64,000 bases of DNA from positions 58,631,815-58,695,814 of the forward strand of contig CM056721.1 of assembly GCA_029844215.1 (NCBI GenBank), given 5' to 3'. The translations under genes and the position numbers were made by a program. Position 1 is the first letter of the stretch. Each line of letters begins with the position of its first letter. The stretch comes from Przewalskia tangutica. Taxonomy: Eukaryota; Streptophyta; Magnoliopsida; Solanales; Solanaceae. Under the pieces are notes generated by a model. It saw only the letters and a program-made list of their open reading frames with translations. It had not been told where the DNA came from and made no database searches. Positions 1 to 12,982 of the stretch are shown here, piece after piece.

Positions 1-317
1 GTCAAAAATTATCTCATCTCCAAAATATCAATATTTGGCCAAAATATCTCAAAATCTTGTGGGCCCCACAAAACTGTAAATTTTTTCCGTGGGCCCCACA
101 AAACCAAATTCGGAACTTAAAATCCAAAATTCTAATTAAATCTATAAGTCCCAAATACTAAATTTGAGAACCAAATTCCAATTAATAAACCTTTTCCTTC
201 ACAAATTCTCGATATTTTTCCTTAAGAAAAAGTAATCTTTCTTTCTTTCGAAAATTCAAATCTTATTTCCATACGTACATTCTCATATCATTCCCTTGGA
301 AATTACGGGGTGTAATA
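1..317 (-). repeat. 3' LTR of element G (U3 part only)
   Basis: Aligns base by base with the outer end of the 5' LTR at 51420-51734. It ends TGTAATA where the terminus should read TGTAACA, a C-to-T change. The rest of this LTR lies left of the window. Confidence 0.85.
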
Positions 318-1709
318 TTCTCCCCCCTTAGAAACATTCGTCCCGAATGTTCATACTAGGTTCAATCTAAATAGATATAGGTATAGTCCCCTTTAACTAT
401 GTCCTACACAATCGAATATGCCACACATGGCCACAATATATCACACATGTATATACATCAATCAAATCCAAATGAGGAATCACATCTAGTATATCACCAC
501 TATTTACTCACTTTCATGGCCTAAAATGATTCTCTTTTCGTACCTTCATTACTCATAACTATAACCACTTCAATTATTTTAACGCTTGTTCGCTCCTTTT
601 CTTACTTGTCGTACTCTTCTCGTACTTCCAAACTCATTCTAGTATACGTACATAATTTCAATCATTGCTTCTGTTTTCAAATCCTTGGAGTTACTATATC
701 CAAACTTGGTCATTATACTTAGATTCAATTTCCGTTAAGGCCTTTGTCGGCCCTCACGACCCAGTTCTGGTGGAACGCGTCCACGAACTCGTACAACGAT
801 TAACTAGACTTGGGTCTTGCACCCTCATGACCCTATCACATAGCGGGGCCACCTCCAACCGAGCCCACTCTATTTCATGCTACGGGTTGACCCTTAATTG
901 GCTCACAACCCGACCCATCGTCGCACTTAACTCTCATTCTTGGTCTGAAATAATTCTTACTACCCGAGAAGGCCTTGTACATCTAAGGTCTCAACGGTTA
1001 TCAATATTCTAAGGTTCACAATTATTCTATGTCCCAAGCTTAAATTATCAGTCCCCACATATGGGTAAGGTAGCTTCTCAAAATCTCAAAATCTTGTTGT
1101 CTTACTCACAACAACTCTATTTACTCCATACCAATATTATTCACAAAATCACTTAAACGTACAACACAACTTAATCTAACAACATGGTATGTCCTTATGT
1201 CAATTGAACCTGATCTTCTAAGAGTCTATCACAATCAAAGACAGTTCATTACCTCCTGACTATTCCAAATCAGTACATAAATAAAGCCTAAGTGTGGATT
1301 CAATAAACCGTTTCACACCTACCAAGTACTTATTAAGGCTTAACCAACTCATGGTAATTCGTAATCACTTTAGACAACACACATGGCTCCAAATAAATAC
1401 GTTCGTACAAATGTACATCATCATAATACCATCTATACGATAATTTTACCAACCTGGATACGCAATCCATATAATCCTTTCTGGGCCACTGTTGCCTTTC
1501 TCATAGCTGCAATCACAATAATACGTTAGGGAGAGACTACCCTAACAACACAGCTCTATCGCACGATCTCAGAGTGAGAAGAAGGGAAACCAATCCTAAA
1601 TGTACTATAGCCTCCTATTTATGGATGTGGTGCACAACACACCGATAAACAAGACTCTACTATAAACGGTCTGTAGACATTACGAGGACTAACTGCTCTG
1701 ATACCACTC
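318..1709 (-). mobile_element. Internal region of element G, no coding sequence
   Basis: About 1.4 kb between the LTRs. The polypurine tract is at 318-330 (ttctcccccctta on the plus strand). The primer-binding site at 1695-1706 reads TGGTATCAGAGC on the minus strand, the initiator tRNA-Met type. The block at about 755-1010 (ccacgaactcgtacaac and onward) is related to the 3' interiors of elements B, C and D. Near 1480-1500 there is a trace of the gag start region, but gag itself is gone. The open frame 665-1012 matches no family I recognise and lies in this non-coding block. I see nothing else. Confidence 0.75.
1695..1706 (-). other. Primer-binding site of element G (tRNA-iMet)
   Basis: Minus strand TGGTATCAGAGC, three bases inside the LTR end at 1710. 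This is the standard plant gypsy site that pairs with the 3' end of initiator tRNA-Met. Confidence 0.85.
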
Positions 1710-2774
1710 TGTCACGCCCCCCGAAGCTCGGGGCCCGCGACTGGCGCCCTACGTGGGCACCCTTCTACCCATACAACATAAATAACTCGCGGAAGATAAA
1801 TAACACTCATTTTTTTCCTTTAAACAAAGGCAAATCCAATAAGGCTGCCATGATATATATAACTCCCGAAATGGGATTACACTAAACAACCATGTAAATA
1901 CAACTCACGCCAGTCCAGCCCACATACGAATACAAACCTCTAAGAATTTGGACAGTAAACTATGACGGGACAAGGCCCCGTAGTACCCCTGAATATACCT
2001 AGCCATAATGACAAGCTCCGAAATATTGGAGCCATCTCAGAATATTGAACAAGGATCCTAAGCTCGCGGATCCACAACAGAGTACCTAGACCTGCGGGCA
2101 TGAACGCAGAAGAATTCGATCTAACAAGGTACCAAGTATGTAAACATGAAGTACAGTAAACAAGATCATAACTGTACAAAAGAATGACAGAGGCAAGTAT
2201 GAAAATCAATACCAGATCCTACCGTGCCATATAAAATAATAGCCAACTGTACCTTGTACCACTGTATCACTGTACTTTTTCAAAGTAGGGAAGCCATGTC
2301 AAAATTATGAAATCAATCATACATTACTTTTCTTCTTTCAATAAAAGTTATATCAATATCATGAAAGCATGCTCAGAGAATCATCAAGTTCATATACACA
2401 TAGATAATGTATCTCATATAACAAAGTCCGACCCTTTATTGAGGGACTCGATGAAATCAACAATATAACGTAACTCGGCCCATTCTGGGGCTCGATGTAA
2501 TTACCAATATGTGTGACGTAACCCGACCCATTTGCGGGACTCAGTTTAATAATGCAATATATGACATAACCCAGCCCATCTGTGGGACGCGGTATGATGA
2601 TGCAATATGACGTAACCCGACCCATCTGTGGGACGCGGTGTGATGATGCAATATGATGTAACCCGACCCATCTGTGGGACGCGGTGTGATGATGCAATAT
2701 GACGTAACCCGTCCCATCTGTGGGACGTGGTGTGATGATACAATATGACGTAACCCGACCCATCTGTGGGACTC
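1710..2774 (-). repeat. 5' LTR of element G, first segment
   Basis: Starts at tgtcacg beside the primer site and is interrupted at 2774 by element E. It holds a diverged copy of the GC-rich inverted repeat (about 1963-1987, 'gacgggacaaggccccg') and most of a 46-base tandem array. It continues at 38066. Confidence 0.85.
2465..2774 (-). repeat. 46-base tandem repeat in the G LTR
   Basis: About seven units with the core 'gtaacccgacccatctgtgg' and a period of 46 (for example 'acccga' at 2615 and 2661). The last units are almost identical and the first two are degenerate. Element E is inserted inside the array, which resumes at 38066-38215 with about three diverged units. The period is not a multiple of 3, which leaves all three minus frames open here; this is not a gene. 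Confidence 0.9.
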
Positions 2775-5087
2775 TGTCACGACCGAACCGGGCGCGGCGG
2801 TGCCCTACCAGGCACCGTCGGTATACATCAGAGAATAGCAGCGGAACATACATAACACATAACCTGTATAAGTAAACATCACTGGCAAGCCGATAAGAAT
2901 GCCTTCCATAAAAATACACTTAATCAAAAGTACAACTTGTTCTTACAGCCCAAAACACAAACGTGACTACAAACCTCTAAGAATAACCACTGTGGCGGGA
3001 CAGGGCCCCGCCATACCCCTGAATGTACAAAATACCTACAGCATCAGGGGAAAAACCGTACCAACAAAACAAGCTTCCGGAGAAATGGAGCTTCTGACAC
3101 CGGAACAGTGATCCTAAGAATGAGGATCCACCACCTGCTTACCTCTACCTGCGGCATGAACGCAGCCCCCGAGGAAGGGGGTCAGTACACAATATGTACT
3201 AAGTATGTGAAACTGAAAAATACTGAAAATACCTCATAAGTCTAAAATAACTGAAGACATGTATAAAAATCGGTTTACAGAACACTATGCCCTACTAATA
3301 ATGAGAATATCAAACATATACAATACTGCATGAAAATAGGAAGTTCATGGTCAAAGCAAGGTCATCTCGCCATGATGTCATTAAGCACTCCTACTCAGGG
3401 CTATTTCACCGCGTGGGTCATGTGGACCGCGTGAGGTATTCTCGTGCATAGGCTGTACTCACCCGCATGGGACTATTTCACCCGCATGAGCCCTACAGAC
3501 TCACATGAGGTATTCCTCGCATCATGGGTAGCAAATCCACGGAATAAGTGGTATAACGTCTTGGGGGTTTACCCCTCATTTATACTCTTACCCTGGAGAA
3601 GGTGGTATAACGTCTTGGGGGTTTACCCCTCATTTATACTCTTACCCTAACTCAACCGGCCATCATACATAACATAAATAAGTTAACATATCTTAATAAA
3701 AGAAAATCCGGGAATTTAACCCAAAGTACAACATACTTTTACTCTTTTAAAAATGACTCTCTTTCACATAAAACTTTTGGGCAATTGATGCCTTAAAACC
3801 AATTTGCCTTTCACAACCTCAAATCATTTATCCGTACTCATTTTACTTAGAGTAAATCTTCCTTTATTAACTTTCCATAAATCTAATATAATCAACTTCC
3901 CATAAAGTCGTTATATTAACGTTATACCTTAGTCAAATACATTTTCCTAAAACCCAAGGGACTTACACTTTTAAAAAGGAAACAAGAACCATATACTTGA
4001 ACACATCAAGTCCCTTAACTCTAAAAACTCAAGACATCCTTAGTACTTTTAAAAGAAATGAGCTAATCCCCCCTTACTCACAAAACTTGACCATCCTTAA
4101 AACAAGTAAGGGATATCAAAGCTTGTACGTCTATCGTACTACATAGGTAAAACCATTCATGCTCAAGAGATAGGAAAATTCCACATACCTCTTTGGTCAA
4201 TCCACTTTCTAAGTCCAAAATACCGCACGTAGTATGTCAACCTATAATGACCATAATACGTTTATTAACCTCTAGTTTCAATGTAGAATATTCCAAGTTC
4301 AAGTCACTAAATTCTATGGAAAATTGGGCAACATTTCCTTTGTTTCTACATACTTTGCCACCTTTTTCAAGGCCGAATTCAACATCCAAACGCCACATTT
4401 AAGGCCCAACAATCCAATCATTTCAAAGGGGATTACACACCTAAACTTGGATGTGTAAAATTCTGCCCCACAATGCACAACAACTAACTTAACAAGTTTA
4501 AGGTAGTATTTAGGCTACAACATGCTTACATAACCTTCTTATCCAATTCTTTCATATCCAAACCATGTTTCTTACATGCAATTCATCTAAGAACAATATT
4601 TCCAACTACAAGTTCTTTCTTCTTTACATGCAACACCAAAAACTAGTTACAAGAGAAGAATTGTTACCTTAGAGCTTTAGCCAAATTAATCCAACAAAGT
4701 TTGCTAGCCTCCTTTCCGAAAACACCACCACAATAACCCCTACAAGCTTGTAAACAAGTTTCCTTCTTGCCACACTTTCAGATTTCTTCTCAAGCTTTGA
4801 TTTCCTTTTGAAATTCTAGAGAGAAGGGAGAGCTTCTAACTTAGAGAGAGAGAAGAGTTTGAAGAATGACCAAGTCTTCAAGACTTGGTCAATAAGTAGT
4901 GCATGCAAAATCATATGGGGGGGACACTTGTCACCCTCCCATGGCCTTGTTTAAAACAAAACAGTTCAGATTTTTCCACTTAACCTCGCAGAACCTGCCT
5001 CGGCGCGTGACCTGCGGCCAGCGCGGCCTAAACCTCTGCCGACTCCTGAACATTCCGGCGGCCATTTCCGCGGCGCTGCAACTTAGG
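2775..5087 (-). repeat. 3' LTR of element E, 5'-truncated
   Basis: Matches 35428-37740 over its whole length. It contains the inverted repeat at 2994-3012, the 'tgaggtattcctcgcat' module (about 3430-3530) and two 54-base units at 3549-3655. The U3 end is missing: at about 5086 the sequence passes directly into the end of integrase, so roughly 330 bases of LTR, the polypurine tract and the pol tail were deleted. Confidence 0.88.
3549..3655 (-). repeat. 54-base tandem repeat in the E LTR
   Basis: Two units beginning gtggtataacgtcttggg, period 54. The same unit occurs at 36186-36297 in the other E LTR and, in reverse orientation and three copies, at 41626-41790 and 49575-49742 in the LTRs of element A. 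Confidence 0.9.
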
Positions 5088-6126
5088 CTGAGTTTCCCTT
5101 TCTTCCCAAATCTCATCACGCCCTTCATGGGTGGTACCTTCAGGAAGACCCAATCATCTACCTCAAACTCCAAGTGTCGACGTCGATGATCTGCGTCGAC
5201 TTGCCGACTACGGTGACGATAATAACCGCTCCTGGATAAGCTTCACCTTATCCACTGCCTGCTGAATCAAGTCTGGCCCGACCAACTGAACTTCCCCCAC
5301 CTCAAACCAACCTATCGGTGACCTGCATTTCCTCCTGTATAAGGCCTCATAAGGCGCCATCTGGATACTAGAATGGTAGCTGTTGTTATAAGCAAACTCC
5401 ACAAGAGGTAAATGATCCTCCATTACCCACGAAATCAATAACACAAGCCCGCAACATATCCTCGAGTGCGGATAATGCGCTCGGCTTTGTCCGTCGGTCG
5501 AGGATGAAACACGATCTTGAGACTCACCTGTGTCCCTAATCCCATACGGAAAGACCTCGAAGTTAGCGTGGCCCAGGCTCCTCTGTCCGAAATAATCGAT
5601 GTAGGAACTCCGTGCAGTCTCATAATCTCTCTGATATATAATCTGGCATAATCCTCGGCCGAAAAAGTCGTCCTGACTGGAAGAAAATGGGCTGATTTTG
5701 TCAGCCTGTCGATAATAACCCAGATGGAATCATGCTTCCTCTGAGTGTGAGGTAATCCTGTAACAAAATCCATATTTACCACCTCCCATTTCCAAGTCGG
5801 AATATCAATAGCCTGCAATAGCCCACCGGGCTTCTGGTGCTCCACCTTGACCTGCTGACAATTCGGACACTGCGCCACGAACTCTGCAACGTCCCTCTTC
5901 AGGCCATCCCACCAATACACACATCTGAGGTCATGGTACATCTTAGTCGACCCCGGATGGATAGAATAACGAGTACTGTGTGCCTCCCCCAGAATCTGCT
6001 GACGAAGTCTTGTCACATCGGGAACACACAACCGGCCCTAAAATCTTAGCACCCCATCAGGCGCTACCTCAAATAGATTCTTCCCTTTCTGAAGGGCTGC
6101 ATCGCGATACCGTACCATAATCGGAT
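5088..6126 (-). pseudogene. Integrase of element E, C-terminal, core and zinc-finger parts
   Basis: Integrase inserts retrotransposon cDNA into host DNA. Reading leftward from 6126: an N-terminal zinc-binding stretch with EAH, SIHP and CPNC (the HHCC ligands are all present), then the core with NMDFVTGLP, the second acid in ISDRG and the third in KAERI, so the D,D,E residues survive. Next comes the segment with LVEFAYNNSYHSSIQ and WVFLKVPPMKGVMRFGKKG, after which the sequence jumps into LTR DNA at about 5086. There are frame breaks near 5440 and after ISDRG, and a stop near 6040. The N-terminal end continues at 12983 across insert F. Not functional. Confidence 0.9.
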
Positions 6127-7195
6127 TGTTATACCCCGTAGTTCCAGAATATGTATGTGAGGACGTACGTACAAATGTATAGCCCTAATTAGGTTAAGGA
6201 TGAAAGATTTGTTTTCCGACGGAAAATATTCCGAACCTTGTGAAGGAAATTTTACGTTTTCAATATTTTAACCAATTATGGATTTTTCCGAGAGACGAAA
6301 TATTTTGGACCAATAGGAGGGCGACATGTGTCACCCCTAGTTGGGCCATGATGGACGTTTTTCATGGGACAAGTGGCCAAGGCAAGTGGCCAATGTCTTG
6401 CAAGATATTTGTTGGGCAAGTGGGCAAGAGGGACCCACACAAACACATGTCCCCAATCTACACCATACACATGCTTCTATCCTAGCCCTTGGTTGTCTTA
6501 TATAAACACCTCTAGTTGATGAAATCTTCCACACTTAGTATTATTTCAAGACTTGAAAATATCTTCCCTCTCCCTTACTAGTTGCTCTCGTCCAAGCCCC
6601 CTTTTCTTGAGCAATTGTTGTCCAATAATTCTTAAACTTCTAAGTGTTCTTCCTTGATGTATTAGGAAGATTAGTAACCAAGAGTTAGACAAGATTTCAC
6701 ACCCCTAGCCTCTAAAATACCCCTTGGCCGAGAGTTGTGAGGTCTAGAACCTAAGTGTTCTTCACTTTTTTTTGAGTTGGTTCTTGAATAGAAGTTGGTT
6801 AGGAGCTTCTAAGGGTGACTTGTGGTGGGTTGGAACATAAATATTTGGAGCTAAAACTTGCTTAGGAGCGACTTTAGGTTCTTGGATATTTTTGGGCTAT
6901 TTGAGGTAATGAACCTTGTCCTCTTTGTGAAGTTGAACATTATGTATATTGGAAGTATATTATGGAGTATAAGATATGTGGAGTAAGGTTTGGAAAGATT
7001 TGGATCTTGTTAACTTGTTAAAAAGAGAATTGGCATGTTAGCCATTAAAATGGTAAAAATGTATCCATTACTTGCTAAGAAGTTAATAACAAAGTAACTA
7101 TAACTTATATTAAGATTGGAATATAAGATTGGAAGACTAATGAAGTAATTGGATAAGTGAAATTGTAATAGTTGGCCAAGGACCCCAACTAAATG

Positions 7196-7258
7196 ACTGT
7201 ATTTACTTTGGACTGTATTTACTTTGGACTGTATTTACATTGGACTGTATTTACATTG
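7196..7258 (+). repeat. 16-base tandem repeat in F LTR copy 1
   Basis: About four units of ggactgtatttacttt directly upstream of the 66-base array. The second half changes cttt to cattg. Confidence 0.85.
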
Positions 7259-7260
7259 TT

Positions 7261-7516
7261 GTTAAGGGGAAGATTGTTAATCGCGTCCGTTTGGGCGTGT
7301 GATCCCCTTCTTTAATTATTGTTGTTGTTAAGGGGAAGATTGTTAATCGCGTCCGTTTGGGCGTGTGATCCCCTTCTTTAATTATTGTTGTTGTTAAGGG
7401 GAAGATTGTTAATCGCATCCGTTTGGGCGTGTGATCCCCTTCTTTAATTATTGTTGTTGATAAGGGGAAGATTGTTAATCGCGTCCGTTTGGGCGTGTGA
7501 TCCCCTTCTTTAAATT
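7261..7516 (+). repeat. 66-base tandem repeat in F LTR copy 1
   Basis: Units start at 7261, 7327, 7393 and 7459 with 'gttaaggggaagattg'. They are nearly identical, and each carries 'aaggggaag' and 'cttccccttaac'-like opposite halves ('gtgatccccttctt'), so a unit can pair weakly with itself. Copy 2 of this LTR has no such array at the matching place (about 10100). Confidence 0.92.
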
Positions 7517-9065
7517 TCGGAATTGTTGCGCCTTTTATGGCATGTTGGTTACTATTGTCGGGATTTGAAAAAGGTGGAAAATTGAGTAGAAACGGGGGAG
7601 GTGCTGCCCAATTTTTCGTAGAATAAGAAATCTTACTTAGAAGAATTCTACGTAGAACTAGAAGTTGATAGGCGTGTTTTGACTATTATAGGTTGACACT
7701 CTGCGCGCGACATATCCGACTTGGCAAGTGGATTTAGCCGAGGAGGTATGTGATTCTTCCTATCCTCTTGAGCGTGATATTTGTGAAATATATATAGTAC
7801 GGTAGACGTACGTGTGTTAACTAAATTTGGTTTCACTTTGATGTCTTTTGACATGAGTTCTAAATATTAAGAATCTTGAAATATTTCAAAAAGAATAATG
7901 AAATCATTATTTGGAAGGAAATTAATACTTGGTTTTAAAAGAACAAGTTCTTTTGGTTTTCCAAACAAATGAGAATGTTTTGATTAAAAGCTTAAGTGTT
8001 ATACTAGTTTTATGGGAAGTTAGGTATAACAACTTAAGAAAGATAAAAGGAACGGTTTATTTATTTGTTTATGAAAGCCTTGTAATGATTTCTGAATGTG
8101 TGGTAAGTTGGTTTGATAAGTAAACATGTTATGATGTTACGTGTGTTAGTATCTTGTGACGTGTGTGTAAGGGGTTTTTTCTTGTTGTGCTTATGTTGTT
8201 TAACGATAAGCCCGTTGTGCTGGTATTATATCACTTACCCACGACTTGTTCGAGCAGCGGGTTAGCCACCCCGTCGAGAATACCTCATCTTGAGTCCATG
8301 GGACTATGCGGAGTCGGGAGTTCGAGAATCACTCCGGTGTATTACGCCCGTCACGAGAATACCTCTTGCGGTCCGTGGCCATGCGGATTGCGGGAGTCTA
8401 GGTTGATCTGCGGGTTAGCTACCGTCACGAGAATACCTCATGCGGGCCTAGGTGGCTTTATGCGGTGCGGGAGTTCGAGTTAGGCTCGCATAATGATACT
8501 ATGGGCGATTGGCCTTTCTTCGATCATTAGCGGCCTAGAAAAGACCGATTCACGATACAACTATTTGCTCTTGTTTATCTTTGTGGCACTATATGCGATT
8601 AAATTGGGTTGTTTAAATGCGTATTTGTGAATTAGTTTTAAAATGTTATGATTTCATTTCGATACTTCTGATTTCACATACTTGGTACTGTTATCTTGAC
8701 CTCCTTGAGTGCGTTCATGTCGCGGTAGAGGTACTCGGTTGTTGATCCATTCCTAGGATCGCGATTACGCTTTTAGGAAAGCCCGTTTCTCCGGAGGCTT
8801 ATCTTTTGGGTATGATTTCCCTGTCATTTTTGGTTTATGTACATTCAGGGGTATGGCGGGGCCCTGTCCCGTCATAGTTGATTTCACTCTTAGAGGTCTG
8901 TAGTCCTGTTGTAAATTTGGGATGTAACTGTTCAGTTTTGGTTTATATATACATGTCGAAAGGCAACTTTTTCTTGGATAGACTGTTTCTTATTTCACAC
9001 TGTTTTATGTTTATAAATTTATATTCTGTTGGTTACTATGATGTATGTCTACTTGGGTGCCCGGG

Positions 9066-11936
9066 TGTTACACCCCGTAGTTCCAGAGTATGTTTACGAG
9101 GACGTATGTACGAGAATACGACATTAAAATTGGAAAGGAAGAAAGATGTGATTTTTCGACGGAAAAGTTTCCGGATTTTGTGAAGGAAAAAGGTTCGTTA
9201 ATGGGAATTGGATTCCCAGATTTGGTATTCGGACTTCCGGGATTATTTAAGAATTTTGGATTTTATTTTCCGGAATTGGTCACGTGGGCCCGCCGGAGGA
9301 ATTTACGGTTGTAGGGCCCACTTTATTTTCGAAATTTGTGGCATTACGGATATTTTCGGAAGATGAAATATTTTGGACGAGTAGGAGGGCGACACATGGC
9401 ACCCCATGTGGCCCTATGGCCGAAAGATAGGGGGCCTTGGACGTTTTTTTGAGACATGTGGCTAGCCACATGTCTCATTGTTGTGGTGGACACTTGTCTC
9501 AAAGTTGTGGTGGACATTTGGTTGGAAGAACCCACACACACTTGTCCCTAATCCTCACCATACACTTGTTTTGATCTTGACCATTGATTTCTCTATAAAT
9601 ACCCCTTGAGTGCAAGACTAATTTCATCCACACTTGAGATAGTTTCTTAGGCAAAAAAAATACTCCCTCCCCTCTCCTTGTGGTTCTCGGTTTTAAGCCC
9701 TCCCCCTTAGCCAAAAGTTGTCCAAAAATCCTTAAACTTATAAGTGTTCTTCCTTGGGGTGTTAGGAAGATTGTGTACCAAGAGTTGAAAAAGATTTCAC
9801 ACCCCTAGCCCTAGAATCCCCCCCTTGGCCGAAACTTGCCATGGTTTGAGCCTAAGTGCTCTTCACTTTTTGGAGTTGGATCTTGAAGAGGAATTGGTTA
9901 GGAGCGTATAAGGGTTGCTTAGAGCGGTTTGGAGCGTAAGGAATTGGAGCTAAACGTTGGTCAGGATCGACTTATAAATCTTGGATAATTTTGGGCTTAT
10001 CGAGGTAATGATCTTTATCCCCCTATTGTAATTGGATATTACATATTGTAGTAGTTTAGAATTGAGTATAAGATATATTGGAAGAATAATTATAAAGAGT
10101 TGAACTGTATTTACATTGGGTGTATTCTGATGAAACTTGTAGTATTATTGCGGGCGATGTTGTACGTCAGGTTAGGCGTCTTAACACCCAGAGTTGTTGG
10201 CTTGGTAGCGGGCCTTGATAGAGGAGGAGAGTTTTGTGGTTCTACGGGAGGGGAGAGAGTCTTTGCCGAATTTTCCGTAGAATAAGGAACCTTGTATTTA
10301 GAAATATTCTACGAAGGGATCTAGAAGTTAATAACCATTTTATGGCCGTTATAGGTTGAAGTACTACGAGTAGCGTATTCTACTTGAAGGGTGGAAAAGG
10401 CTAAGCGGGGTTATAGTACTTGGAGCATTTTGCTTATTGTCGATAATCGTCGCGAGGTATGTGAACCTCTTCCTATCCTTTCTAGCATGATATTTGTGAA
10501 TATATATAGTGCGGTAGACTTGCGTGTGTTTAAAGGAATTTGATTTTCCTTTTGTGTCCTTGACTTGATTCCAAAGTTAAGTGACTTGTTATGAAATATT
10601 AAGGACTTGAATTTTGTTAAAAAGTTGTAAAACCTCACTCATGAGTAATGGGTGTGTGGTCTTTTAAAGAATAAAGTTATCTTGATTTCGAAAATAAGAA
10701 TAGTTGTCCTTGGTTGGTTTAAAACATAAAGTGTTATAATAGCTTTATGAGAAGTTATTTATAACGACTTTATGAAAACAAAAGAATGGTTTTATCATTG
10801 GATTTAAAATGATAACTTGACATTTAAAAGTTGGAGGTTGGTTTCCTTAAAAGATATGATTTAAAGATTAAGAGCCTGATTTTTGAAAGTAAAGAGACTT
10901 GACTTATAAACAACTTGATTTTGGGAAAGGAGAAGTAACTTGATTTAAAGGTATAGGTTACTTGTTTTTAAAAGAGTAAGACACTTGGTTTAAAAAGTAT
11001 ATTGCTACTTGATTTTAAAAAGGAAAAAGTATCTTTGTTTTAAAGGAAGGCATGGTTTTGTCTTAAAATGGTTTAAAAAGGAAGGCATGCTTTTGTCTTA
11101 AGATTGGTTTAAAAAGAAGGTATGGAAATTGTTTTGGTTTACTTAAAAGATAGTTACTCTATTTTGATACTACGGGTATCCTGTGACTTTTGTGTGAGTA
11201 ACTTGACTATGTTGGCTTGTGATAGCCGTGTAATACTTTCTTGTTGGTTTGATAAGTAAACATGTTATGATGCTACGTGTGTTAGTGTCTTGTGACGTTT
11301 GTGTAAGGGGGTTTTCTTGTTGTGCTTATGTTGTTTAACGATAAGCAGTTATGCTGATATTATATCACTTACCCCCCTGACTTGTTATGTCGAGGGTTAG
11401 CGCCCCGTCACGAGAATACCTAAATGCGGTGCAATGTGACCTATGCGGGCTGCGGGAGTTCGGGATGATCACTCGGTGTGTTAGGCGTCGAGGAATACCT
11501 CATGCGATGCGTGTGACTATACGGTGCGGGAGTCGAGTTGATCTTGAGGTTAGTTACCGTCGAGGAATACCTCATGCGGACCTAGGTGGTCATGCGGTGC
11601 GGAAGTTCGAGTTAGGCTCGCATAATGATACTATAGGCGATTGGCCTTGCCCGATCGTGCGGCCTAGAAAAGACCCGATTCGTTATACCTATTTTTGCTC
11701 TTGTTATCTTTGTGGCACTATATGCGATTGAATTGGTTGTTAAATGCGTATTTGTAATTGGTTTTAAAATGTTATGATTTTATTTGATATTTCTGATTTC
11801 ACATACTTGGTACATTATGCTGACCTCGCCCGAAGTGCGTTAAATGCCACGGTAGAATACACGATCGTCGATCCTCGCTCATAGGATCACAGTTCAGCGT
11901 TTTGGGAAGCTCCGTTTCTCCGGAGGCTTATCTTTA
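9066..11936 (+). repeat. F LTR copy 2, 3'-truncated
   Basis: Starts TGTTACACCCCG; TATAAATA at 9594-9601; runs to 'ccggaggcttatcttt', then jumps back to 'atgaaagccttgtaatg', which corresponds to 8068 in copy 1. The junction shares a few T/A bases, as expected for unequal recombination or slippage. The U3 palindrome is degraded (gacacatggc near 9390). Confidence 0.8.
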
Positions 11937-12982
11937 TGAAAGCCTTGTAATGATTTCTGAATGTGTGGCAAGTTGGTTTGATAAGTAAACATGTTATGAT
12001 GCTACGTGTGTTAGTATCTTGTGACGTGTGTGTAAGGGGTTTTTTCTTGTTGTGCTTATGTTGTTTAACGATAAGCCCGTTGTGCTGGTATTATATCACT
12101 TACCCCCCTGACTTGTTACGAGCCGTGGGTTAGCCACCCTGTCACGAGAATACCTCATGCGGGTCCATGGGACTATCTTGGGCTGCGGGAGTTCGAGAAT
12201 CACTCGGGTGTGTTCTGGCCGTCACGAGGAATACCTCTTGCGGTCCATGTGGCCATGCGGATTGCGGGAGTCTAGGTTGATGCCGCGGGTTAGCTACCCC
12301 CGATGCGAGGAATACCTCATGCGGGCCTAGGTGGCCTATGCGGACTGCGGGAGTTCCAGGATTAGGCTCGCATAATGATACTATGGGCGATTGGCCTTGC
12401 TTCGATCATTAGCGGCCTAGAAAATACGATTCTGATACAACTATTTGCTCTTGTTTATCTTTGTGGCACTATATGCGGTTAAATTGGGTTGTTTAAATGC
12501 GTATTTGTGAATTGGTTTTAAAATGTTATGATTTCATTTGATCTTTCTGATTTCACATACTTGGTACTGTTATCGACCTCCTTCGAGTGCGTTCATCTGC
12601 GGTAGAGTACTCGGTTGTTGATCCCCGCTCCTAGGATCACCGTTCTGCTTTTGGGAAAGCCCCGTTTCTCCGGAGGCTTATCTTTTGGGTATGATTTCCC
12701 TGTCGTTGTTGGTTTATGTACATTCAGGGGTATGGCGGGGCCCTGTCCCGTCATAGTTGATTTCACTCTTAGAGGTCTGTAGTCCTGTTGTAAATTTGGG
12801 ATGTAACTGTTCAGTTTTGGTTTATATATACATGCCGAAAGGCAACTTTTTCTTGGATAGACTGTTTCTTATTTCACACTATTTTATGTTTATAAATTTA
12901 TATTCCGCTGGTTACTCTGATGTATGTCTACTTGGGTGCCCGGGTAAGGCACCAGTCACGGGCCCGGGAATGGGTCGTGACA
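11937..12982 (+). repeat. F LTR copy 3, 5'-truncated
   Basis: Matches 8068-9060 of copy 1 and supplies the true LTR end GTCGTGACA. Its 'gaatacctcatgcggg' module and inverted repeat are both present. Confidence 0.85.

Larger units (their letters stand above)
6127..9065 (+). repeat. F LTR copy 1
   Basis: Full U3 start; TATATAAA at 6499-6506; inverted repeat at 8855-8873; it stops at CCCGGG about 40 bases short of the LTR end, where copy 2 begins. The U3 palindrome is altered (gacatgtgtc near 6322). It has a four-unit 66-base array that copy 2 lacks. Confidence 0.85.
6127..12982 (+). mobile_element. Element F: cluster of partial LTRs (solo-LTR type) in E pol
   Basis: A plus-strand insert made only of LTR sequence, with no primer site, gag or pol. 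It begins TGTTATACCCC and ends GTCGTGACA, and is flanked by perfect five-base duplications cggat at 6122-6126 and 12983-12987. The E integrase reading resumes across the insert. It contains three LTR pieces: 6127-9065, 9066 to about 11936, and about 11937-12982. LTR-LTR recombination of a former element, followed by unequal exchange, is the likely origin. Confidence 0.85.

Noticed and set aside
2359..2919. 186-residue open frame on the minus strand, with two more overlapping open frames
   Set aside because: It is produced by the 46-base repeat, whose period shifts frame each unit; the protein is only a repeat of one phrase in three frames and crosses an LTR boundary.
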